Shown: positions 56,385-64,000 of the stretch, piece by piece
Position numbering within the stretch: the first letter of the stretch is position 1
Layout: each line of letters begins with the position of its first letter
NCBI RefSeq assembly: GCF_000428905.1
Contig: NZ_AUAV01000005.1
Location: forward strand, 186,001-250,000
Length of the DNA stretch: 64,000 bases
From: Brumicola pallidula DSM 14239 = ACAM 615
Lineage (GTDB): Bacteria; Pseudomonadota; Gammaproteobacteria; Enterobacterales; Alteromonadaceae
Reading direction: 5' to 3'
Program-made: the position numbers and the translations under genes
The notes under the pieces: generated by a model
Seen by the model: the letters and a program-made list of their open reading frames with translations, nothing else
Told to the model about the DNA's origin: nothing
Databases searched by the model: none

Positions 56385-57320
56385 ATGGTAAAACGACGAG
56401 CCACAATCCTTATTGTCGACGATGAACGTATCAATATTCAAATCTTAGATAATGCATTGAGTGACCAATATAATATTCTTGCAGCTATGAGCGGTGAGCA
56501 AGCGATCAAAGTGGCTTTAGAATCCCGTCCATGCCTTATTCTACTTGACATCATTTTGCCCGACATCAGCGGTTACGAGGTCTGTAAAGCACTAAAAAAT
56601 AACAAGCAAACATCGCATATTCCTATTATTTTTGTGACGGCACAAAGCCTACCAGAAGATGAACTCAAAGGACTAGAGTTAGGTGCCATTGACTATTTCC
56701 GCAAACCTTTTTTAGTGCCGCTTATTAAAGTGCGTATTCGCAATCAAATTGAATTAGTACAAAAAACGGCTGCGCTTGAGCAACTGGCATGGATTGATGG
56801 TTTAACCGGTATTCCAAACCGACGTTCATTTGATAAACGCTATTTTGAAGCCTGCAAATATGCCGTGCGCAGTAAACGCAGGATTTGCCTTATCTTATTG
56901 GATATTGATTTTTTCAAACAATACAATGACTATTATGGTCATGCACAAGGTGATGTTGTCCTGCAGCAAGTGGCACGAGCACTTGAGCAAGGGGTCACTC
57001 GGCCTTTAGATTTAGTTGCCCGTTATGGTGGAGAAGAGTTTGTCATATTACTTACCGACTCTAGTGAAAAAGAGGGGGCCTTGCTTGCTGAAAAAGTGCG
57101 TCAAAAAATAGAAGATTTAGCAATCCCGCATATTAAATCAAACATTAATAGAACACTGACGATTAGCGTTGGAGTAACAACAAGCTCTAACGATGGTGGT
57201 AGTCTTGATAGTAAAGCCCTACTGGAAACTACTGACGCTTGTTTATACGAAGCTAAAGCGATGGGGCGAAATACGGTTGTTAGTGCTGATTTTAGACCAA
57301 GGACTCCTAAAAGCATTTAG
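56385..57320 (+). CDS. Response regulator diguanylate cyclase (REC-GGDEF)
   Basis: Soluble protein of 311 residues. The REC domain (about 5-125) has the acidic pair D12-D13, the phosphoacceptor D55 in LILLDIILPD and the conserved Lys in FRKPF (about 109). The GGDEF domain (about 135-305) has RYGGEEF and an I-site RPLD five residues before it, so it should be active and product-inhibited. GAGG precedes the ATG. No histidine kinase gene lies next to it, so its input is unknown. Confidence 0.93.
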   Translation: MVKRRATILIVDDERINIQILDNALSDQYNILAAMSGEQAIKVALESRPCLILLDIILPDISGYEVCKALKNNKQTSHIPIIFVTAQSLPEDELKGLELGAIDYFRKPFLVPLIKVRIRNQIELVQKTAALEQLAWIDGLTGIPNRRSFDKRYFEACKYAVRSKRRICLILLDIDFFKQYNDYYGHAQGDVVLQQVARALEQGVTRPLDLVARYGGEEFVILLTDSSEKEGALLAEKVRQKIEDLAIPHIKSNINRTLTISVGVTTSSNDGGSLDSKALLETTDACLYEAKAMGRNTVVSADFRPRTPKSI

Positions 57321-57420
57321 TTTAGCGAAACTTAGGTGCACAATCAGGCTCAGAAATACGTAAAGTCCAATTGCTTAAAAGGCTACTTTATTCCCATAAA
57401 AGGACGCCTCACTTTTTATT

Positions 57421-57439
57421 AACCACTAACCACTAACCA
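57421..57439. repeat. 7-bp tandem repeat after the REC-GGDEF gene
   Basis: Two copies of aaccact followed by a partial third (aacca), in the 244-bp gap upstream of the histidine-rich receptor. Too short to mean much alone. Confidence 0.5.
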
Positions 57440-57502
57440 ATAAGCTGTTAATTCCTAGCTAATTAAGCGGTTTAATTAATGTTAGATTATAACTTTACAC
57501 TC

Positions 57503-57525
57503 AAAATGTTATAGTATAACATCTT
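57503..57525. promoter_or_regulatory. Zur box upstream of the His-rich TonB receptor
   Basis: A 23-bp palindrome centred on G57514; 10 of 11 arm positions pair. It reads AAATGTTATAG at the left and TATAACATCTT at the right, matching the gammaproteobacterial Zur consensus as I recall it (GAAATGTTATA N TATAACATTTC). It ends 39 bp before the GTG start and overlaps a possible promoter (TTTACA at 57494, TATAAC at 57515), as expected for a zinc-responsive repressor site. Confidence 0.88.
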
Positions 57526-57564
57526 ATTAAATATCTAAATCACTTCTATTACGGATCATCAACT

Positions 57565-60105
57565 GTGAAATGCTTACCTAAACCGCTCACTCTGCTGTCA
57601 ATCTCTATTTTATCTACTTTTGCTATTTCAATTCAAGCACAAACGCTAAGTGGTCTTGTTCTCGACAAGGCGGGAAAACCCCTAATCAATGGCAGTGTGC
57701 AAATTATGGGGACTAATAAAACGGCTTCTATTCAGTCAGATGGACGTTTCATTTTCGAGAATGTAAGGCCCGGAAATATGGAAATCCATGTTGCAAGCTC
57801 AAGGCACATCCATTCAAAAACAGAATTGACAGTTCCTGAGTCAGGCCTATTTGATATTGAAATTGTAGTTGCCAATTCGAGTATTGAAATCTTTGACGTC
57901 ACGGCAAGTGCTTTTCATGCTTCGACAATTGAGTCGGCAGCCCCTGTTAGCGTTTTGGCGGGTGACGAGTTGCGCAGAAAACAAGCATCGACGCTAGGTG
58001 ATACTCTGAAAAACGAAGTCGGTGTACATTCTACTTTTTATGGTTCAGTTGCCAGTTCGCCAATTATCAGAGGACTTGACGGTCCCCGAGTATTAGTGAC
58101 ACAAAATGGCTTGGATTCAGGAGATGCATCTCGCGTTGGTCCCGATCATATAGTTGCTACGGACGCCTCAACAGCAACACAGATTGAGGTGCTGCGCGGT
58201 CCTGCGACCCTGTTTTACGGTAGCGGCGCGATTGGTGGCGTTGTCAACGTGGTTGATCAACGTATTCCTGACAATAACGATTGGGAAGGACGTGTATCGA
58301 CAGATCGCAATACAAATAATAGCGAAGAAGCTTTTTCAGGCTTTATTAAAGGCGGCGAGGGTAATCTTGCGTTTAACCTGCAAGGCTATTATCGTGATGC
58401 CGACGATTATCGGATCCCAGGTTATGCTGAGAATCCAGACACTCACTCCGATGAGGAGCATGATGATGACCTAGGTGCAGAACATGAAGAACATGAAGAG
58501 CACGAAGGCGAGCGTAAAGGTGTGGTTGAAAACTCCTCCAGCAGAACCAAAGGAATTACCTTTGGCGCAAGTTATTTATTAGATAATGGATATATTGGTT
58601 TCTCTGTAGAGCACATGTCTAGCTTTTATGGTATTCCTGGACATGCTCACGGTGAAGAACACGGTGAAGAACACGGCGAAGAACACGGTGAAGACTCTGA
58701 TGAAGGACTTGGCGAAGAGGTCGTTCAAGGTGATTTACAGCAAAATCGCTACCAAATTTCAAGCAAACACCAATTAAGTACAGACTTTATCAGTGCCATT
58801 AATACTGGTTTTGCTTTCACTGACTATAAGCATGCCGAAATTGAAAATGGAGAAATAGGGACTGTTTTTGAGAACAAATCACATGAGGCTCGTGTTGAAG
58901 TGATCCATCAGCCTTTAGCTGGATGGCGAGGAGGCCTAAGTTTTCATTACAAAGCGAGTGATTTTGAAGCGGTTGGTGAAGAGGCATTTACACCTCCTTC
59001 AAAAACCAATAGTTTTGGCGTTGGTATAATAGAGGAACAGCACTTCGGTAACGTTTTGTTTCAATTGGGTGCAAGAATTGAACAAGTAGAAATTGATGTG
59101 CCTACAATTCAAATCGGTGAAACTGAGTTTGAAGCAATTCACTCTGCAGCAGAACACGGTGAAATGGAACATCATGATGAGGACGGTCACGCCAGTCTGC
59201 TGGACGCAAGTCAGTCGAGCAGTGTTTCTTTTACACCGTTAAGTGCATCAATTGGTGCGGTTTGGGATTTTACCGAAGGTTATAACTTAGGATTGTCTTA
59301 CGTGCACGCTCAACGTGCACCATCTAGCGCGGAAATATACAGTTTTGGCCCGCATATTGGGACCAGCACATACGAAGTTGGTGCCTTTTATGATATTACC
59401 GAAGATGGCGATGTGGTTTTTAATGGACGAGATTTGGCAGTGGAAAAATCAAATAATGTGGATATCTCACTCCGAAAGTTTAGCGGTGAATTTGGTTTTG
59501 TTGTAAATGCATTTTATAATCAAGTAGATGATTACTATTTCTCTGCAGATTCTGGTTTCGTTGTTGAAGAGGGACATGACGATATTGCTTCAGATCTGGG
59601 AGAAGATGTCATGGCTGACGAGCACGAAGGCCACGAAGATGAAATGCCGGTATTTCTTTTTACTGCCCTCGACGTCGATTTATATGGCTTTGAAGCAGAA
59701 ATTAATTGGCAAGCCACAGCATCATTACAACTGCAAGCTCAGGGTGATTTAGTGCGTACCAAGCTCGATAAAAACTTGGGTGGGAGTCAGTATCTTCCAA
59801 GAACACCGCCATCGAGACTTGGTGTAAGTGCTAACTACGTTGTCGGAGACTGGCAAGCTGGTTTATCACTTCATAGGTACTTTACTCAAGACAGAGTGGC
59901 TGAATTTGAAAGCGAAACTAAAGGCTATACCTTAGTCGATCTTGATGTTAGTTATGTCACCTCTTTTAATAATACCGACGTTACCTTTTATTTAAAGGGG
60001 CGTAATTTGGCAGATGAAGAAGCACGAGTGCATACGTCCTTCTTAAAAGATTTGACACCGGTGCAAGGTCGTTCATTTATATTGGGTGCAAGAGCTCATT
60101 TTTAA
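57565..60105 (+). CDS. His-rich TonB-dependent receptor, probable zinc receptor (ZnuD-like)
   Basis: Outer-membrane receptor of 846 residues. Signal peptide (to about SIQAQ), CarboxypepD_reg-like domain (about 27-105, LSGLVLDKAGKPLINGS), TonB-box-like EIFDVTAS, plug (about 125-235; SPIIRGLDGPRV and VLRGPATLFYGSGAIGGVVNV), then the barrel, ending LGARAHF. At least four predicted loops are rich in His plus Asp/Glu: around residues 293-315, 355-380, 530-545 and 685-695. The neisserial zinc receptor ZnuD has similar His/acidic loops. A Zur box precedes the gene. The start is GTG with a weak ribosome-binding site. Confidence 0.88.
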   Translation: MKCLPKPLTLLSISILSTFAISIQAQTLSGLVLDKAGKPLINGSVQIMGTNKTASIQSDGRFIFENVRPGNMEIHVASSRHIHSKTELTVPESGLFDIEIVVANSSIEIFDVTASAFHASTIESAAPVSVLAGDELRRKQASTLGDTLKNEVGVHSTFYGSVASSPIIRGLDGPRVLVTQNGLDSGDASRVGPDHIVATDASTATQIEVLRGPATLFYGSGAIGGVVNVVDQRIPDNNDWEGRVSTDRNTNNSEEAFSGFIKGGEGNLAFNLQGYYRDADDYRIPGYAENPDTHSDEEHDDDLGAEHEEHEEHEGERKGVVENSSSRTKGITFGASYLLDNGYIGFSVEHMSSFYGIPGHAHGEEHGEEHGEEHGEDSDEGLGEEVVQGDLQQNRYQISSKHQLSTDFISAINTGFAFTDYKHAEIENGEIGTVFENKSHEARVEVIHQPLAGWRGGLSFHYKASDFEAVGEEAFTPPSKTNSFGVGIIEEQHFGNVLFQLGARIEQVEIDVPTIQIGETEFEAIHSAAEHGEMEHHDEDGHASLLDASQSSSVSFTPLSASIGAVWDFTEGYNLGLSYVHAQRAPSSAEIYSFGPHIGTSTYEVGAFYDITEDGDVVFNGRDLAVEKSNNVDISLRKFSGEFGFVVNAFYNQVDDYYFSADSGFVVEEGHDDIASDLGEDVMADEHEGHEDEMPVFLFTALDVDLYGFEAEINWQATASLQLQAQGDLVRTKLDKNLGGSQYLPRTPPSRLGVSANYVVGDWQAGLSLHRYFTQDRVAEFESETKGYTLVDLDVSYVTSFNNTDVTFYLKGRNLADEEARVHTSFLKDLTPVQGRSFILGARAHF
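58651..58686 (+). repeat. In-frame 12-bp repeat encoding Gly-Glu-Glu-His
   Basis: Three head-to-tail copies of ggtgaagaacac; the third has one silent change (ggcgaagaacac). A partial fourth follows. It encodes three GEEH units in the second His-rich loop of the receptor. A change in copy number keeps the frame. Confidence 0.93.
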
Positions 60106-60451
60106 ATTAATCTGCTAAAGTTCGAATGTATTTAAGCAATGAGTCGGTCTTATTAGGTGCTATGTGAATGACAACATAATGTAAGCTACTTAATAATTGA
60201 CTGACTCATGGCTTGCTTATTCGACAATTCTATTTTTAAAAGCTTAGCTTTTAAAACCAATGCATTTATTGCGATTTCTTTCCTAATACATCCGAATAAG
60301 ACCCGTCACCTCGGTTACTTTCATCTATTTTTGAGTGTGACAATTCAAATGAGTCTTAGACACAATATTTGTTCCCCGTTAATATAATAATGCCATTATA
60401 AATATCCATGGGCGGTAAATAGTGGATAAATTTATTAATGAAGGGGAAGAA
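60106..60451. other. 346-bp gap between the His-rich receptor and the truncated sugar porter
   Basis: No gene was seen. It contains an AT-rich perfect 10-bp inverted repeat (listed separately) and sequence resembling a -10 box (TATAAT, about 60383) before the sugar-porter remnant. No clear terminator for the receptor gene. Confidence 0.6.
60234..60256. repeat. AT-rich inverted repeat
   Basis: TTTTAAAAGC, a 3-nt loop and GCTTTTAAAA: a perfect 10-bp stem 128 bp after the receptor stop. The low GC content makes it a weak terminator; it may be only a structural element. Confidence 0.5.
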
Positions 60452-60772
60452 ATGAGTTCGGATCAAGCAAATGAAAACATGCTGTATATTGTTTTAGTTA
60501 TTTGCGCAGCAACTATTGGTGGCTTTTTATTTGGTTTCGATAGTGGCGTTATAAACGGCACATATGACGGTTTAGCGGCTGCTTTTAACACATCTGATTT
60601 GTACGGCGGGTTCAATATAGCGAGTATGCTCTTAGGTTGTGGCATCGGTGCTCTTTTTGCTGGTGTTTTAGCTGATAAATTGGGTCGTAAGCCATTATTA
60701 ACAGTCGGTTCAATTGGTATGGCGATAACATTAGGCTTAATGGTATTTGCCTTCATTAATCAACGGTTTTAG
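60452..60772 (+). pseudogene. Truncated sugar-porter MFS transporter
   Basis: N-terminal fragment (106 residues) of a major-facilitator sugar porter, normally about 450-550 residues. GGFLFGFDSGVINGT is helix 1 with the family's charge/Gly motif, and LADKLGRKPLL is the loop 2-3 signature. The fragment ends after about three helices, where it meets the 3' end of the convergent crotonase gene (17-bp overlap). The start ATG has AGGGGAAGAA upstream, so the 5' end looks intact. With nine helices gone it cannot transport. Confidence 0.85.
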
Positions 60773-61604
60773 GCAACAGGTTCTCGAACATTGGTTGACG
60801 TTTTTGTTGTCCTGCGCTCATGGCCTCCATTACGTCTGGCATTTGTAGCATACCGCTTTGCCAAGTCGCCATGTAATTTAAGCTATCCGCAACATTATGG
60901 TCTCTGGTGTAGTTGATCATCTCCTTGCAACCAGCCACGGCCATTGGTGAGTGTCCTGCAATCGTTTTTGCAATTTTCATTACTGCCCTCAACATTGTTT
61001 CTTGGTCAGCATACACATGATTTACCAAGCCACTAGACTGTGCTTCTTGGCTCATCATATTTCTACCAGTATAAGCAAGCTCTCTGACTAAACCTTGTGC
61101 AATAAGGTGGGGAAGACGCTGTAATGTGCCCACATCGGCGGTCATTCCAATTTCAGTTTCTTTGATACAAAAAAACGCATCTTGGGTACAGTAACGACTG
61201 TCACAAGCGCTTATCATATCGACTGCGCCTCCAATAACACCGCCTTGAACAGCAACCAAAACAGGCATCCTAACTTGTTCTAGCGCATTAAATGCGTCTT
61301 GTAACTTCAATACGTGGCGCCTAAACGCTTCTGCTCGTCTGGCGGGTTCGCCATTAAAGCTAGCGCTCATATTTTGAAAAACAGATAAATCCATGCCCGC
61401 ACTAAAGTGTTTACCCTGAGAGGAAATCACAATCACGCGCGCCAATGCATGTTCATCTATATATCTAACTGCTTCTGGAAGCTCAGTCCAAAAAGCAGTA
61501 ATCATGCTATTCATTTCCTGTGGACGGCATAACTGTATATGCGCAATTTCATCGGCAATACTTATTGCGATTGTGCTGTAGCTTTCTAGGTTTGATGTAG
61601 GCAT
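60756..61604 (-). CDS. Crotonase, probable delta(3,5)-delta(2,4)-dienoyl-CoA isomerase
   Basis: Enoyl-CoA hydratase/isomerase family protein of 282 residues. The oxyanion-hole residues are in GKHFSAGMDL and QGGVIGGAVDMISACDSRYC. The middle block (IKETEIGMTADVGTLQRLP) resembles mammalian ECH1, including the Glu and Asp used for isomerisation of dienoyl-CoA, rather than the two Glu of true hydratases. So beta-oxidation of odd-position double bonds is the likely role. The C terminus ends normally. It is divergent from the esterase gene, and its 3' end abuts a truncated MFS gene. Confidence 0.88.
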   Translation of the reverse strand: MPTSNLESYSTIAISIADEIAHIQLCRPQEMNSMITAFWTELPEAVRYIDEHALARVIVISSQGKHFSAGMDLSVFQNMSASFNGEPARRAEAFRRHVLKLQDAFNALEQVRMPVLVAVQGGVIGGAVDMISACDSRYCTQDAFFCIKETEIGMTADVGTLQRLPHLIAQGLVRELAYTGRNMMSQEAQSSGLVNHVYADQETMLRAVMKIAKTIAGHSPMAVAGCKEMINYTRDHNVADSLNYMATWQSGMLQMPDVMEAMSAGQQKRQPMFENLLPKTVD

Positions 61605-61827
61605 TTGTTTCTCTATTGTGACTGAATAGTTATCGTCGAATAATGTAAACTATAACTCATGTGAGAGATTATTATATTTTGTTTACGTATAATGTGGAAT
61701 AAACTGTAATAACGGCACGACACAAAATAACATGCCGACAGCGGGTATGGTGTTTGTTGACGGGCTGCAGCAATAGCATCAATTTTTTGATTGTTTGAGG
61801 TAAACGGATAATGGAACAGGGATTTAT

Positions 61828-63381
61828 ATGAAAAAACTACCATCGATGTGCGTTATTTTACTATTGGCTTTAGGTTTTTCTAACGCTAACGCCAATATAA
61901 ACATAAATGCTAACGGCCAAAATACTAAAGTTGATGTGACAAGTACGCAGTCGATCCCATCTGAAGGGCGACTTTATCTGGTTTTCTCTCCTTCTGCTGA
62001 GGAAGAGCCTCGCTTTTATAGTGCTTGGCCCACTAGTAATGTCGAACCTCTTTTTGCAAAAGATATCAGCGGATTTAAAGTCAATGAAACACATAGCTTT
62101 ACCCACGATTTTATCGGGTTTCCATATAAAAAAATGGCTCAAATACCGAGTAATAAATGGTATGTGCAGGCGATTTACGACACTGATTTTTTAGACTCCA
62201 GAATAAATTCACCTTTAAATTTTTATTCAAATGTCGTTGAGTTGGATCTTGATGGCAACAGCGATATTGCACTAACGTTGAATTTAGAAAAGCAGATTGC
62301 AAAAGAGTCATTACCTAAAGAAGCGCAATTTCTTAAGTTTGATAAAGTACCAAGCCAGCTGTTATCTGACTTTTGGCAAAATGAGATGTTTCTGAGAGTT
62401 GGCGTTATTTTGCCAAAAACCTATTATGACAATCCATCCCATAAGTTTCCTGTGGTCTTTGATATTGGTGGTTATCACGCTCGATATACGCGTGCGAAAA
62501 ATTTATATGAGAACGACGCTTTTAAAGCGTTCTGGTTTAGCGATGACGCACCACAAATGGTCATGATTTTTTTAGATGGAGAGGCTCCATTAGGTGATAG
62601 CTATCAAATCGACTCACAAAACAATGGGCCTTATGGCGAGGCAAATATGGTGGAGTTGCTCCCCTACTTAACTGCAAAATATAAGCTAGTTGATGACGGT
62701 AATTCACGTTTTACAACAGGGTGTTCAACCGGTGGTTGGGTGAGTTTAGCCTTACAGCTGTTTTATCCTGAGCAGTTCAATGGAGCGTGGTCATTTAGTG
62801 CGGATGGCGTCGATTTTAAGTATTTCCAGCTCGTGGATATTTATAGCGACAATAACGCATTCATAAATGAACACGGAAATGAGAGGCCTTCTTATAGAGC
62901 TAAGGATGGTGAAATTATTTTTAGTATTCAACGCGAAATAATGATGGAGAACGTCATTGGTCGAGAGGATTCATTTGCATTTAGCGGTGGCCAGTGGGGC
63001 GGGTGGAATGCTGTTTTTGGACCAAAAAAACAAAATGGACAACCCTCGGTAATATGGGATCCTGTTACTGGTGAAATTGATAAGGAGGTTGCAAAAGCCT
63101 GGGAGGACTATGATCTGCGTTTATACACGCAGAACAACTGGGCGACTTTGGGACCCAAATTGGCCGGTAAATTACATATTTGGATGGGGGACATGGACAA
63201 CTTCTATTTGAATAATGCAATGAACCTGTACCAAAATATGCTCGAAAAACAAGAAGAACCAAAGTCTGATGCGGTTTTTACTTGGGAGAGAGGTATTGGC
63301 CACTGTGACTATAAAAAAGTGCCTATGTTGAAGAAAACGCTACTACAAATGCAACAAAGAATAAGTAAAAGCACAAATTAA
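61828..63381 (+). CDS. Exported esterase-D-like alpha/beta hydrolase
   Basis: Protein of 517 residues with an N-terminal signal peptide (cut near ANA-NI). After an N-terminal beta-rich region (about 20-160) comes a putative esterase (PF00756-like) domain. The nucleophile elbow is GCSTGGWVSLAL (Ser about 303). The catalytic His is probably in GIGHCDYKK near the C terminus. Substrate unknown; periplasmic or secreted. It is divergent from the crotonase and 23 bp upstream of the next gene, which may be cotranscribed. Confidence 0.85.
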   Translation: MKKLPSMCVILLLALGFSNANANININANGQNTKVDVTSTQSIPSEGRLYLVFSPSAEEEPRFYSAWPTSNVEPLFAKDISGFKVNETHSFTHDFIGFPYKKMAQIPSNKWYVQAIYDTDFLDSRINSPLNFYSNVVELDLDGNSDIALTLNLEKQIAKESLPKEAQFLKFDKVPSQLLSDFWQNEMFLRVGVILPKTYYDNPSHKFPVVFDIGGYHARYTRAKNLYENDAFKAFWFSDDAPQMVMIFLDGEAPLGDSYQIDSQNNGPYGEANMVELLPYLTAKYKLVDDGNSRFTTGCSTGGWVSLALQLFYPEQFNGAWSFSADGVDFKYFQLVDIYSDNNAFINEHGNERPSYRAKDGEIIFSIQREIMMENVIGREDSFAFSGGQWGGWNAVFGPKKQNGQPSVIWDPVTGEIDKEVAKAWEDYDLRLYTQNNWATLGPKLAGKLHIWMGDMDNFYLNNAMNLYQNMLEKQEEPKSDAVFTWERGIGHCDYKKVPMLKKTLLQMQQRISKSTN

Positions 63382-63404
63382 AAATAAAAAGGTGACAAAA
63401 CAAT

Positions 63405-64000
63405 ATGAGCAACAGTGGCCAACAATTCGATTTCATTTTATATGGCGCAACTTCTTTTGTCGGGCAAATTATGACTGAGTATCTAGCTGGCTACACAAGC
63501 GAAGAGTATACCTGGGCAATGGCGGGTAGAAGCGAGAGTAAGCTGCAAGAATTGAAACAACGCTTAAATTTAAATGAAGTACCTCATTTTGTTGCTGATG
63601 CTACTGACGAAACTGCGCTAAAAGCGCTATGTGAAAAAACCAAAGCGGTCGTGAGTACAGTTGGACCCTACGCGCTTTATGGCGAAACACTGGTCAAAGT
63701 GTGTGCGCAATCAGGCACTGATTATTGTGATTTAACCGGTGAACCGCAGTGGATAAAGCAAATGCTGGGCAAGTATGAAGCCGATGCAAAAAGTTCTGGT
63801 GCGCGTATTATACACTGTACTGGTTTTGATTCGATTCCGTCCGACTTAGGTGTCTATAAGTTACAACAAGCGGTTATTGAACAAACTGCAGCACCTGCAA
63901 AATACATCAAAATGCGAGTAAGAAAAGTTAAAGGCGCTGCATCGGGCGGCACGATTGCCAGTATGTTAAACGTGTTCAAAGAAGTAAAAGAAAATCCGCA
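63405..64000 (+). CDS. Saccharopine dehydrogenase-like/trans-acting enoyl reductase-like protein, cut by the window end
   Basis: The first 198 residues are visible and the frame stays open to the edge. The N-terminal Rossmann motif is LYGATSFVGQIM. STVGPYALYGETLV and YCDLTGEPQWIKQM follow, and HCTGFDSIPSDLGVY closes the nucleotide-binding part. This set is typical of the saccharopine dehydrogenase/YNR-type NADP-binding family, which also includes mycobacterial trans-acting enoyl reductases; the substrate is unknown. AAGGTGAC lies 6-7 nt before the ATG, 23 bp after the esterase gene. Confidence 0.88.
   Translation, partial: MSNSGQQFDFILYGATSFVGQIMTEYLAGYTSEEYTWAMAGRSESKLQELKQRLNLNEVPHFVADATDETALKALCEKTKAVVSTVGPYALYGETLVKVCAQSGTDYCDLTGEPQWIKQMLGKYEADAKSSGARIIHCTGFDSIPSDLGVYKLQQAVIEQTAAPAKYIKMRVRKVKGAASGGTIASMLNVFKEVKENP

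Overview
The window is about 64 kb of an AT-leaning gammaproteobacterial chromosome. Gene content and order point to the Alteromonadales (Glaciecola/Paraglaciecola/Alteromonas-like): dksA-gluQ-pcnB-folK-panB-panC, rppH-ptsP-lgt-thyA next to mutH, tatABCD, rsmD/ftsYEX-rpoH, metJ/metF, rapA-rluA, HemJ as protoporphyrinogen oxidase, and several TonB-dependent receptors and c-di-GMP proteins. The taxonomic call is inference. No rRNA or tRNA gene, insertion sequence, prophage or CRISPR array was seen.

Layout. 0-8 kb: the end of envC, an atypical Nramp-like transporter, a YecA-like protein, hemJ, a ClC channel, a DUF6776 protein, erpA and an orphan outer-membrane protein. 8-15 kb: tatABC-tatD, two tandem 7TMR-DISM/GGDEF diguanylate cyclases, then hemB. 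15-21 kb (minus strand): panC, panB, folK, pcnB, gluQ, dksA, sfsA. 21-33 kb: pepB, a 60-residue putative DNA-binding protein, yhgN, yjaG, rsmD, ftsY-ftsE-ftsX, two EAL-HDOD proteins, rpoH and doxX. 33-38 kb: a GNAT-thioesterase fusion (YiiD/FabY type), dtd, an aminopeptidase, metJ/metF with a divergent operator region, and a YihY protein. 38.5-40 kb: a decayed FMN-binding glutamate-synthase-like gene beside a YfhL ferredoxin. 40-47 kb: mutH, rppH, ptsP, a TauE/SafE transporter, lgt, thyA. 47-57 kb: a DUF3530 protein, a TonB receptor, rluA, rapA, a PIN-PhoH protein, a REC-GGDEF protein. 57.5-64 kb: a histidine-rich TonB receptor behind a Zur-box-like palindrome, a truncated sugar-porter gene, a dienoyl-CoA-isomerase-like crotonase, a secreted esterase and the start of a saccharopine-dehydrogenase-like gene.

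How the genes work together. EnvC (left edge) and FtsEX (26.5-28.2 kb) are parts of one septal murein-hydrolase activation system. PanB and PanC make pantothenate; FolK serves folate and ThyA consumes it; MetF makes methyl-THF under probable MetJ control. Three diguanylate cyclases with intact GGEEF and RxxD motifs, plus two EAL-HDOD proteins, make the region rich in c-di-GMP signalling.

Most of the window is ordinary conserved chromosome. The points most worth a second look are: a probable zinc receptor with its Zur site and a 12-bp coding repeat; two decaying genes whose remnants stop exactly at the 3' end of an intact convergent neighbour, one with an inferred deletion at a 9-nt direct repeat; several intergenic tandem repeats with 13-bp units; an Nramp homologue lacking the usual metal ligands; and the rpoH upstream region, which has both sigma-E-like and sigma-32-like promoter sequences. 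I did not find a clearly new multi-gene system.
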